NCBI GenBank assembly: GCA_945787265.1
Contig: CALZHS010000081.1
Location: 1 to 14,089, forward strand
DNA: 14,089 nt
Reading direction: 5' to 3'
Source: an uncultured Gammaproteobacteria bacterium
Lineage (GTDB): Bacteria; Pseudomonadota; Gammaproteobacteria; GCA-001735895
A model generated the notes under the pieces. The model worked only from the letters and a program-made list of their open reading frames with translations. It searched no databases and was not told the origin of the DNA. Of the stretch, positions 7,047 to 13,949 are shown one piece after another. The stretch's first letter is position 1. Each line of letters opens with the position of its first letter. The position numbers were made by a program, and so were the translations under genes.

Positions 7047-7829
7047 TCAGACGTTCTTCAGCTCGAAGTAAACGAAGCTGCTCATCATCGTGTAAAGCAC
7101 TATGAACAGGCCAATGCCGAGCAGAAACCGATGACTGAGAAAGTCGACGAAACCATCGAAAAATTCTCCACCGATTGATTTCACGGTAACTGTGTCGGTA
7201 ACTGGTTTGTTTTCGGTTACCGTTCTCGCTTTATCGAGGAAAAAAATAATCGGTACAATCAACAGCAGCGTCAGGGCAGCGATCAGCAACAGGTTATAGA
7301 CGCCGATGATTCCGCCCAGGAGAACAGGAATAGACGGTCCTACAACTGCTCCAATACTTGCGCCCGCACCGAACAGGCCAAACAGTCGTTTTGATTGTGA
7401 CCTGGAATATATATCGGACATGAAGCTCCAGAATACTGATACGTGGAACAGTGCAAAGAAACTGACCCAGACGTAGAAGGCCTTATCAATGATTCGGGTG
7501 TCTTCAAACCAGCTTGCCCCGACATAGAACAGCAGGAAGGAACTCGCGAAAAAAATATAAACACCCGGTACCAGCCGCTTCAGCTTAACCCGGGATACAA
7601 CAAAGCCGTACATCAGTACGGCGCCGGTGCTGATAAGGAAAGTCAGTGTCCACAGCCAGCTCAACTCGGCATCGGTCCAGTCGCTCGACATTGCATCGCG
7701 CACCGGCCTGAGCACGTAATATGCGGCCATCAGCAAAAAAACAAACACGAATGACATCGATGCCGTGGCCAGTTCCCGTGCTTCCACGTTGAGCAGTTTG
7801 TTAACGAAAATTTGGAACGAGCCGGGCAT
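7047..7829 (-). CDS. N-terminal part of a frameshifted MFS/NTP-transporter-like protein
   Basis: 260 residues, mostly transmembrane helices. It opens with LLNVEARELATASMSFVFVF, contains AYYVLRPVRDAMSS and RLFGLFGAGASIGAVVGP, and ends at FVYFELKNV followed by TGA. VLRPVRD near the first helix and the LFGxxGAGxSIGAxxGP segment are typical of MFS proteins resembling nucleotide translocases. Relatives continue after ELKNV into a loop and then QYWG(L/M)MDLA. Here that continuation is found immediately downstream in another frame, so the coding sequence is interrupted by a frameshift within about 7047-7057, with perhaps a few codons lost. A shared operon with the Tat-exported reductase suggests transport coupled to a periplasmic redox role, but no substrate can be assigned. 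The ATG at 7829 has only a weak ribosome binding site. Confidence 0.75.
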   Translation of the reverse strand: MPGSFQIFVNKLLNVEARELATASMSFVFVFLLMAAYYVLRPVRDAMSSDWTDAELSWLWTLTFLISTGAVLMYGFVVSRVKLKRLVPGVYIFFASSFLLFYVGASWFEDTRIIDKAFYVWVSFFALFHVSVFWSFMSDIYSRSQSKRLFGLFGAGASIGAVVGPSIPVLLGGIIGVYNLLLIAALTLLLIVPIIFFLDKARTVTENKPVTDTVTVKSIGGEFFDGFVDFLSHRFLLGIGLFIVLYTMMSSFVYFELKNV

Positions 7830-7908
7830 GCCTGGATGTAAGTAATTCGATCTGCGACAGTATAACCGAAGCCGGTGTCAGGTCACTGCATCGCGCCGCG
7901 CCGGTTGG

Positions 7909-8424
7909 TTATCCTGAATCTGTCGCTTGTTCAGGAGGTGAGTGTTTGGCGAGCCCAACAACTACCTCGGTCGTGGGCTGCAGGAGTAACACCCGGGGAT
8001 CGACCTTTAATTTCGATGTGCGGTTGCCACCACCGAGTACGACATAATCGCATTGCATGACAGCATCGTCGATCCAGATGGGCAGGTCATCGGGGAGGCA
8101 TAACGGGGTAACTCCGCCGATTTCCATGCCGGTCGTTTCTCGGGTTTCGTCGGCCGAAGCAAACGATACCTTGCGTGCGCCCATTTTCTTGCGCACGGTG
8201 TGGTTGGTATTCAGGCGATCGGTGGCAAGCAGTACGCAGATCACGAATTTTCGCTCACCGGTTTTGGAGCGCACCAGGATTGCATTGGCGGAATTTTCAA
8301 GTGCAATACCATAGTGGTCGCAGAACACGGCAGTATCGGCAAGCTCCGGATCGCATGGCAGGATTTCGAAAGAGTGGTCAGTTTGTTCGAGAAAGTCTCG
8401 TATTTGCGGAAGGGTATCGCTCAA
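7909..8424 (-). CDS. YbaK/ProX-type aminoacyl-tRNA deacylase domain protein
   Basis: 171 residues, almost wholly one YbaK/aminoacyl-tRNA-synthetase-associated domain. Proteins of this family are free-standing editing enzymes that hydrolyse mischarged tRNAs such as Cys-tRNA(Pro) or Ala-tRNA(Pro). Seen here are NSANAILVRSKTGERKFVIC in the middle, the basic stretch VRKKMGARKVSFAS, then GMEIGGVTPLCLP, which holds the conserved GGVTP loop of the editing pocket. The C-terminal YVVLGGGNRTSKLKVDP fits the last strands. The start is a TTG at 8424: an in-frame stop lies two codons upstream, and AGGA about 10 bases upstream gives a ribosome binding site. Which mischarged tRNA is the substrate cannot be decided. 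The gene is transcribed away from the HAD gene across a 117-base gap. Confidence 0.85.
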   Translation of the reverse strand: MSDTLPQIRDFLEQTDHSFEILPCDPELADTAVFCDHYGIALENSANAILVRSKTGERKFVICVLLATDRLNTNHTVRKKMGARKVSFASADETRETTGMEIGGVTPLCLPDDLPIWIDDAVMQCDYVVLGGGNRTSKLKVDPRVLLLQPTTEVVVGLAKHSPPEQATDSG

Positions 8425-8541
8425 TGGCTATGTTCCTGTACAGCTAGCTGATCGGAGCATATTATTTAACATAGTCGCTGTTTTCTGTGAAAGTAATTTC
8501 TGGCGTAATCAAGCCAGGCTAACGAAAAATTTGGAGCAGGC

Positions 8542-9264
8542 ATGAAGTTATCCGATTTTAGAATGTTGACCTTCGATACCTACGGTACCCTGATTGACTG
8601 GGAAAGCGGGATCTACAATGCCCTGGAACCGCTGCTGGATAAACTACCGCTCAAGTTAAACCGGGACGAAGTGCTGGAATTATTTGCCGAGTTCGAAATG
8701 CAGCACCAGGCGAATACACCGACCCTGATCTACAGTTCGTTACTGTCCGACGTATGCCAATCGATCGCGAATAAGTGGCAGGTCAAGATCAGCGACGACG
8801 AAGCGCAAACTTTCGGCCGCTCGGTCAAGCACTGGCCCGAGTTTGAAGACTCGGCTGAAAGCCTTAAATATCTGCGCCAGCATTACCTGATGGCAACCGT
8901 GACCAATTGCGATCGCATCAGCTACATGGGCAGTAACGCCCGGCTCGAAATCGAATGGGATGCCATTTACACGGCGCAGGATATCGGTTGTTACAAGCCC
9001 AACCTGCGAAATTTCGAATACATGTTCGAACAGGCGAGGCGCGAGCTGGGTATTCTGCCACACGAAATTCTGCACGTCGCCCAATCCCTGACCCACGACA
9101 TGGTGCCTGCAACCAGCATGGGTATGACCAAGGTCTGGATCAATCGCCGCCATGATGCCGAGGGTTATGGCGCTACCGCACCACCCGCGGGGGAATATTC
9201 CATCGAGTGGGAATTCAACAGCATGGCCGACTTTGTAAAAGCCCATCAGCAGGAAACCGAATAG
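8542..9264 (+). CDS. HAD-superfamily hydrolase, haloacid dehalogenase type II-like
   Basis: 240 residues with all four HAD motifs in order. Motif I is TFDTYGTLIDW (10-20) with nucleophile D12; the D-x-Y-G-T form is that of 2-haloacid dehalogenases rather than the D-x-D of phosphatases. Motif II is T121-N122 in VTNCDR, motif III is K152 in CYKPNLRNF, and motif IV is the acidic site in AQSLTHDMVPATSMGM. The helical cap lies between motifs I and II. The enzyme is probably cytosolic and uses an ester-type aspartyl intermediate; the substrate may be a haloacid or an unknown small organic acid. GGAG lies six bases upstream of the ATG. A histidine phosphatase gene follows after a 6-base gap, so the two are likely one transcript. 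Family clear; true substrate not. Confidence 0.85.
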   Translation: MKLSDFRMLTFDTYGTLIDWESGIYNALEPLLDKLPLKLNRDEVLELFAEFEMQHQANTPTLIYSSLLSDVCQSIANKWQVKISDDEAQTFGRSVKHWPEFEDSAESLKYLRQHYLMATVTNCDRISYMGSNARLEIEWDAIYTAQDIGCYKPNLRNFEYMFEQARRELGILPHEILHVAQSLTHDMVPATSMGMTKVWINRRHDAEGYGATAPPAGEYSIEWEFNSMADFVKAHQQETE

Positions 9265-9270
9265 AGCCCG

Positions 9271-9942
9271 GTGGATCGTAAGTCCAAAAAACTGGCTATC
9301 TGTGCTTCTCGCTATCTGCTGGTAGCGCTGCTATGGATTATGGCGGCGGCGCCGAACCCCGTCATTGGCGCAACCCCGGCTATCTTGACCGATATTGCAC
9401 TGATCGAAGCATTGCGAAGCGGTGGGCACAATATTTATTTCCGACACGTTGCCACCGACTGGTCACAATCCGATGATGTACGCGAGGCGGGCGACTGGCT
9501 GAGCTGTAATCCAGCACAAATGCGCCAGCTCTCGGACGCAGGGCGTGCGGACGCAGTGGCAATCGGTAACGCCATACGCGAGCTCCAGATCCCGATAGGC
9601 GAGGTCCAGGCGAGCCCCTATTGCCGCACCGTCGAAACCGCGCGCCTGATGAAAATTGGAGAGGTCGAGCCCTCGACGGCGGTGATGAATCTGCTTGCTG
9701 CCGACTATTTCGGAGGACGCGCGGCCATTGTCGCCACTGCGCAGGCGCTGTTGGCAACACCACCCGTGTCCGGTACCAACCGTGTCATCGTTGCGCATGG
9801 TAATGTCGCTCAGGCGTCCACGCCGGTCTACCCCGCTGAGGGCGAAGGGGTAGTGTTCCAGCCGGACGGCAAGGGTGGTTTTTATCTGGTTGGTCGCATC
9901 AGCCCGGATGACTGGTCCCGATTGTTGGAACTTGCCAGGTAG
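9271..9942 (+). CDS. Exported histidine phosphatase family protein
   Basis: 223 residues starting with GTG six bases after the HAD gene's stop; no better start keeps the signal peptide. Residues 1-34 look like a Sec signal: a basic n-region (DRKSKKLA), a hydrophobic core (YLLVALLWIMAAA) and a likely cleavage near VIGA-TP. The mature part has the phosphohistidine core R58-H59 in IYFRHVATDW, a second arginine in SPYCRTVETA (R119) and the second histidine in VIVAHGNVA (H176). This is the histidine phosphatase (phosphoglycerate mutase-like) fold, but the usual RHG is RHV. QMRQLSDAGRADA is also family-typical. The protein should act in the periplasm on a phosphate ester; substrate unknown. Probably translated together with the HAD enzyme. 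Confidence 0.85.
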   Translation: MDRKSKKLAICASRYLLVALLWIMAAAPNPVIGATPAILTDIALIEALRSGGHNIYFRHVATDWSQSDDVREAGDWLSCNPAQMRQLSDAGRADAVAIGNAIRELQIPIGEVQASPYCRTVETARLMKIGEVEPSTAVMNLLAADYFGGRAAIVATAQALLATPPVSGTNRVIVAHGNVAQASTPVYPAEGEGVVFQPDGKGGFYLVGRISPDDWSRLLELAR

Positions 9943-10090
9943 TAAACGCATTTGCGGAATGTTCGCGCGCGATCAAGCTGTCATTGACGCCGCCTGTGGT
10001 GTGTGGAATCTGGCAAATGCCTGACCCGGTTTCTCAGCTGGTATTTCGATTCAAGCAATCAGTCTGATGTTACAGACCGGTTACAAATGC

Positions 10091-10119
10091 TTGCGAATTG
10101 AATAGCTTGAAGGCTTAAT
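10091..10119 (+). promoter_or_regulatory. Possible sigma70-type promoter for the universal stress protein
   Basis: In the 206-base gap before the stress protein gene, TTGCGA (10091-10096) and CTTAAT (10114-10119) are spaced by 17 bases, each matching four of six consensus bases. The match is modest. Elsewhere in this gap I see no clear dyad or RNA structure; GTTACA occurs twice near 10068-10084. Confidence 0.25.
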
Positions 10120-10155
10120 ACGCACTTTCCGGGGCTTGAGTGGTGCCTTTTGAAC

Positions 10156-10599
10156 ATGATCAAGAAGATTCTGGTTGCTACCGATGCGTCCGCGGCGTCG
10201 GGTCGCGCGGTCAGTTTCGCGGCACGGTTATCGGTGCAGCACGAGGCGGAGTTACTAATCTTGAACGTTATTCGGGATATGCAACTGCCAGAAGAACTGA
10301 AAGATGCGCCCGAGTTCGAATCCTTCCTCAACGCACGTGATGACCTGATGCGGCATGCGGCGGAGCAGATCCTGAAAACGGCCAAGCAAAAGGCTAAAAA
10401 GGAGGGCGCCCGGAATATTCAAACCGCTATCGGCAGCGGTGACCCGGCCACCAGCGTGGCTGGATTCGCGCGGCGTCGTAAAGTCGACCTGATCGTCGTC
10501 GGTACCCGCGGTTTGAGCAAAATGAACGCAGCCGCGATGGGCAGCGTTTCACGGAAACTGCTGGATCTCAGCGACGTCAACTGCCTCGTCATAAGATAA
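10156..10599 (+). CDS. Universal stress protein, UspA family (ATP-binding type)
   Basis: A single-domain UspA protein of 147 residues. It begins MIKKILVATDASAASGRAV, the usual first strand and nucleotide-binding aspartate. It ends with VVGTRGLSKMNAAAMGS, which fits the ATP-binding pattern G-x2-G-x9-G-S exactly, and then NCLVIR. Such proteins are cytosolic dimers induced by starvation or stress. I place the start at the ATG at 10156; a TTG two codons upstream (10150) is also in frame but adds only two residues and lacks support. The gene stands alone, and its stop codon leads straight into a long hairpin. Family assignment is secure; the process it serves is not indicated by its neighbours. 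Confidence 0.9.
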   Translation: MIKKILVATDASAASGRAVSFAARLSVQHEAELLILNVIRDMQLPEELKDAPEFESFLNARDDLMRHAAEQILKTAKQKAKKEGARNIQTAIGSGDPATSVAGFARRRKVDLIVVGTRGLSKMNAAAMGSVSRKLLDLSDVNCLVIR

Positions 10600-10640
10600 G
10601 TAAAGGTCGGGAAAAGAAACATCTTTTCCCGACCTTTACT
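10599..10640. terminator. 19-bp perfect hairpin after the stress protein gene
   Basis: Bases 10599-10617 pair without mismatch with 10622-10640 around an AACA loop. The stem has an A/T-rich foot, a GGTCGGG core and an AAAAGA top. It begins at the last base of the stop codon and lies between convergent genes, so it can end transcription from the left. No T-run follows the stem on the plus strand, so it is not a classical intrinsic terminator; the T-rich stem arms may partly stand in. It would also form on the other strand. Confidence 0.7.
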
Positions 10641-10641
10641 C

Positions 10642-10738
10642 GTCATTCCGGGAATAGCGAAGCAATTATCCGGGATATTGCGACTATATGACGTTAGTGG
10701 TCGCAGGAAGACAAGATCCCCGCTTGCGCGGGAATGAC
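10642..10738. repeat. Short intergenic repeat with terminal inverted repeats (MITE/REP-like)
   Basis: GTCATTCC at 10642-10649 and its exact reverse complement GGAATGAC at 10731-10738 bound a 97-base non-coding stretch. Near the right end CCCGC-TTGC-GCGGG (10719-10732) forms a small hairpin. ATCCCCGCTTGCGCGGGAAT resembles dispersed palindromic repeats common between genes in many Proteobacteria. The left end (ATTCCGGGAATAGCG) looks like a decayed version of the same unit. It sits between convergent genes. Whether it is repeated in this genome cannot be seen from one window. Confidence 0.5.
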
Positions 10739-10747
10739 TGTATATTT

Positions 10748-13114
10748 TTATTCGGGGGCGGGGACGTCGCGCACTCTCGACTTGGTCGGATCGTAAAACG
10801 GAAATTCGACAACCTTTGCCGGCAGGCGCTTTTGCTTGCCGTCGAGTTTGCCGACTTCGACCTCGGTGCCGGGGGCGCTGTGTTCCGCCTGTATTCGACA
10901 CAGTGCAACATTCTTGCGCAGAATCGGGGAGCGCACCGCGCTGGTGATTTCGCCGACCTGGTTACGCCCGATATCGACGCAGTCCCCGTTTGCGGCCAGT
11001 TCGTCACCGCTAAGTTCGAGACCAACCAGCACCCGCTGGGGATTTTCCTTGCGCTTGATCAATGCTGCCCTGCCGATGAAATCGTCCTGCTTGGTCTTGA
11101 GCGGCACGGTAAATCCGATCCCGGCTTCGAAGGGATCGGTCTGATCGCTGAATTCGTAACCGGCGAAAATCAGCCCCGCCTCGATGCGCAGCATGTCCAG
11201 GGCTTCAAGCCCGAGTGGCGTCAGATCGTAGGCTTCACCTGCCTCCCAGATTGCGTCCCAAACCGCGGGTGCGTCCCTGGGATGGCAAAATACCTCGTAG
11301 CCGAGTTCGCCGGTATAGCCGGTACGCGAAACCACGAGCGGAATGCCGTGCTCGTCGCCAATGCGTGCGACCGAAAATCGAAACCATCCAAGTTCTTGCA
11401 GCGTCGCCTGGTCGGGTCGCGTCCAGATAATCTGTTTTAAAATGTCCCGGCTTTTCGGGCCCTGCACCTGCAGGTTATGCAGCTGTTCGGTCGAGTTGCG
11501 CACCCAGGCCCTTAGCCCCAGTGCCTCGGCCTGTTCGCGCAACCAGATGCCGCTTTCATCGCTGCCCCCGATCCAGCGAAAATTATTCTGTCCGAGTCGA
11601 AACACGGTGCCATCGTCAATCATGCCGCCATTTTCATAACACATCGCCGTGTAAACGACCTGGCCGACCGCGAGGCGGCGTATGTCACGCGTAACGCAGG
11701 TCTGCAGCAGCAGCTCGGCATCGGGGCCGGTAACCTCGTATTTGCGCAATGGCGACAAATCGATCACCACCGCAGCTTCACGGCAGGCCAAGTATTCATC
11801 GACTGCACCGTGATTGGTATAGCTGTTGGCCAGCCAGTAGCCCGCGTACTCGGTAAAATTGCGGGTGTGTTCCGAGGTACGGCTGTGAAAGCCGGTTTCC
11901 TGGGTCAATTCTTTGTCTGCATCTGCTGTCATTCTGAATGCCGTCGCTTTGTTAAATGAATTAGTGCCTGCATAAATCCGCATGTGAATATCGGTCGGAT
12001 TCCAGCCGTTGGCCGGATCGACATCGCATGGGCAGGCGGAAGATACGCATACCAAGTCCTTCAGCGCCCGCATCAGCACATAGTCACCCGGGCGCGACCA
12101 GGGCTCGTCGAAGTACATCTGGTTGCTGCTATCGATGGCGGTGTTGAAAAACAGGTTGATTGCCATCCAGCCTTTGCGTGCCTCTACCCCGTAGGGTTGC
12201 AGTGCCTGGCTGAAATTGTCGGAGCAATTGACGTGCCCGGGATAACCCATTTCTTCGTAGTACTTGGCAGTACATGCGGTACCAAAGCTGTCGTGTCGAC
12301 CGCAGGTATCTTGCACCACCTCAATCATGGGCTCAAAATTCTGATCGTAGAACTTGGCATACAACCCGGGCGCCGGATAGGCGGCCCCGACCACGTGGCG
12401 GGTCGCGGTAGCGTCGAGGCTGCGCTCGACACCTCGCTCCAGCAGCGCGCTATTGAAGCACTGAAAGTCTGAGCATTCGCGCCCTTCAACGTCGATGATC
12501 TGAATGAAATCGCCGGCTTTAACCTCGTAGGCAATCGCGGTACGCGCCTCGATGCGCACGTCTTCGAGCGGATCTGCCAACGGATCGGGCAGCTGTATAA
12601 CCGTTTCGGTTACCCCGATCGGATGTCGGTGAACGAATGCCACCAGGTCGGTTACCGTGTCCTGCTGATCGGCACGCATGTCACTACCCGGTGCGGCGAT
12701 CAGACAGGTGACAGGTTGAGCGGCGATAAATCGAACCGAATCGCCGGCAGGAGAGTAATTGTTGAACACGATGCTGCTGCGGGCTTCCTCGATTGAAATA
12801 CCAAGCCTGTTTAGCGCCTTCTTTAATTCGACGGCACCGGGTTCGGAACTGGCCAGGATCCGTTTAAGCGTCTCGGCGTTACCATTATTGCGAGCACCGA
12901 TAAGTGCCGAATCGCTGCGACCATCGGCATCGAACACGGTGATTTCACCCGGTTGCAATCCTTCCGGACTGACAAGTTCGAGTTCGTCGCCGGCTTGTAA
13001 ATCGAATGCAACACTGCCACCGCCGCGTACCCGGTAGCGTTCGGTATTCTCCGGTAGCGCGTTAATCCCCGGCTCGCGCACCCGCACCGGCGAGACAAAC
13101 AGGGGTGCGTTCAT
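10748..13114 (-). CDS. DUF1989 (urea carboxylase-associated)-GcvT aminomethyltransferase fusion
   Basis: A 788-residue cytosolic protein in three parts. Residues 20-165 form a domain with AFDLQAGDELELVSPEG (36-52), which looks like a diverged copy of the start of the next domain. Residues 190-400 are a full DUF1989 domain: AYEVKAGDFIQIIDVEGREC (195-214), DTCGRHDSFGTACT (269-282), HVNCSDNF (294-301), SSACPCDVDPANGWNP (358-373). Residues 415-780 are a GcvT/DmdA-type folate-binding aminomethyltransferase: NGGMIDDGTVFRL (495-507) with the catalytic-type aspartate pair D500/D501, RTGYTGELGYEVF (597-609), GLEALDMLRIEAG. GcvT domains move a one-carbon unit from a methylated or aminomethyl group to tetrahydrofolate. 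DUF1989 proteins include the carboxyguanidine deiminase subunits and urea-carboxylase partners. A joint role on a methylated guanidino- or amidino-like compound is possible but inferred. The ATG lies 3 bases after the GntR stop, so the two genes are co-transcribed. Confidence 0.88.
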   Translation of the reverse strand: MNAPLFVSPVRVREPGINALPENTERYRVRGGGSVAFDLQAGDELELVSPEGLQPGEITVFDADGRSDSALIGARNNGNAETLKRILASSEPGAVELKKALNRLGISIEEARSSIVFNNYSPAGDSVRFIAAQPVTCLIAAPGSDMRADQQDTVTDLVAFVHRHPIGVTETVIQLPDPLADPLEDVRIEARTAIAYEVKAGDFIQIIDVEGRECSDFQCFNSALLERGVERSLDATATRHVVGAAYPAPGLYAKFYDQNFEPMIEVVQDTCGRHDSFGTACTAKYYEEMGYPGHVNCSDNFSQALQPYGVEARKGWMAINLFFNTAIDSSNQMYFDEPWSRPGDYVLMRALKDLVCVSSACPCDVDPANGWNPTDIHMRIYAGTNSFNKATAFRMTADADKELTQETGFHSRTSEHTRNFTEYAGYWLANSYTNHGAVDEYLACREAAVVIDLSPLRKYEVTGPDAELLLQTCVTRDIRRLAVGQVVYTAMCYENGGMIDDGTVFRLGQNNFRWIGGSDESGIWLREQAEALGLRAWVRNSTEQLHNLQVQGPKSRDILKQIIWTRPDQATLQELGWFRFSVARIGDEHGIPLVVSRTGYTGELGYEVFCHPRDAPAVWDAIWEAGEAYDLTPLGLEALDMLRIEAGLIFAGYEFSDQTDPFEAGIGFTVPLKTKQDDFIGRAALIKRKENPQRVLVGLELSGDELAANGDCVDIGRNQVGEITSAVRSPILRKNVALCRIQAEHSAPGTEVEVGKLDGKQKRLPAKVVEFPFYDPTKSRVRDVPAPE

Positions 13115-13117
13115 CGT

Positions 13118-13855
13118 TTAATCAGTCTCGAGCAAATCATCATGCACCCCGTAGAGATGATCCTTGATCAATTGGACGGCACTGGCCGTATCGCGTGAGG
13201 CAATAGCCTCGTAGAGCTCCCGATGCTGGCTGTTGTAATGGTCGATGCGATCCTGAGTTAACAACTTGGCCTTCATGGTGCGCCACTGTGAATGTCGGCG
13301 CACCTCGCCGATACGCTCGTACAGCCAGTACATCAGCTTGTTGCGGGAACAGTGCGCCAATGCCAGGTGAAAAGCCGCATCCCCGCGCGCAAATTTTTCC
13401 GGGTCCCCGCCGCAGTCCTCACATTGACGCAACGCCTCGCGCAGTTCTTCGAGTTCACGTGAGCTCGCGTTGGCTATCGCCAGGCGCACCATCTGTGGTT
13501 CGATTGCGATACGCACCTCGTTCATCTCCAGCGGGCTGGTAATGCTCGAAATTTCCTGCTGGTTGGTAATTTCGCGGTGCGTGACGTAGGTGCCACTGCC
13601 GATCTGCCGCGTGACCAGGTGTTGTTGCTCCAGAATTTCCAGTACCGAGCGGATAGTGCCACGAGAAACGCCGAACTCTTCGGCCAGGTTCCGTTCCGCT
13701 GGCAGGCGTTCCTCGTAAGCATATTTACCTTCGAGGATGCGGCGGCGCAATTGGGCGGCGACGTTGCTGGTGGTAACACCAACGCGAGTACCGGTTTCCT
13801 TGCTAACCGATTTTAAATCTGAATCTAACTGGGCGCTGCTGATGACTGCTTTCAC
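13118..13855 (-). CDS. GntR-family regulator, FadR/FCD subfamily
   Basis: A 245-residue regulator when read from the GTG at 13855. Residues 29-95 form the winged helix (QLRRRILEGKY, LPAERNLAEEFGVSRGTIR at 51-69, GSGTYV). Residues about 105-240 are the helical FCD effector domain, with D and H in GDAAFHLALAHC, H in SQHRELYEAI and H in LIKDHLYG, the pattern that usually binds a metal ion and a carboxylate ligand. The frame stays open to an ATG at 13936. I prefer the GTG because GAGGAG stands 9 bases upstream of it, while the extra 27 residues look unlike coding sequence and cover operator-like repeats. The gene is 3 bases from the DUF1989-GcvT gene and must control it, probably with self-regulation. 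Its ligand is likely the pathway substrate or product. Confidence 0.88.
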   Translation of the reverse strand: MKAVISSAQLDSDLKSVSKETGTRVGVTTSNVAAQLRRRILEGKYAYEERLPAERNLAEEFGVSRGTIRSVLEILEQQHLVTRQIGSGTYVTHREITNQQEISSITSPLEMNEVRIAIEPQMVRLAIANASSRELEELREALRQCEDCGGDPEKFARGDAAFHLALAHCSRNKLMYWLYERIGEVRRHSQWRTMKAKLLTQDRIDHYNSQHRELYEAIASRDTASAVQLIKDHLYGVHDDLLETD

Positions 13856-13883
13856 GCCGGTGGGCTCCTCGATTGAGTGATCT

Positions 13884-13949
13884 AATATGGTACTGTGAAT
13901 TGGTACAATAATGCGGCAATATGGTGCGTAAATCAAGGGTTTAAAAGCC
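13884..13949 (-). promoter_or_regulatory. Promoter and operator-like repeats upstream of the GntR gene
   Basis: Three direct copies of a short motif lie here: AATATGGTAC (13884-13893), AATTGGTAC (13898-13906) and AATATGGTGC (13918-13927). The middle one is part of the palindrome ATTG-GTA-CAAT (13899-13909). On the minus strand TTGATT and CATTAT, 17 bases apart, offer a possible -35/-10 pair overlapping the repeats. This is the expected place for self-control by the GntR protein. The repeats are seen; the binding protein is inferred. Confidence 0.45.

Noticed and set aside
7047..7060. Programmed ribosomal frameshift in the transporter gene
   Set aside because: No slippery heptamer or following stem is visible at the crossing point, so mutation or sequencing error is the simpler reading.
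7862..7912. Possible stem (ATAACC with GGTTAT, and CCGG with CCGG) between the YbaK and transporter genes
   Set aside because: The pairing is broken by internal loops, encloses a long loop, overlaps the YbaK stop codon and has no T-run, so I do not call a terminator.
10419..10901. 160-codon minus-strand frame over the stress protein end and the hairpin
   Set aside because: Its composition is repeat- and hairpin-derived and it lies across a clear UspA gene and a non-coding gap.
10688..11440. 250-codon plus-strand frame overlapping the end of the DUF1989-GcvT gene
   Set aside because: It is antisense to conserved GcvT motifs, shows no family features, and begins inside the intergenic repeat.
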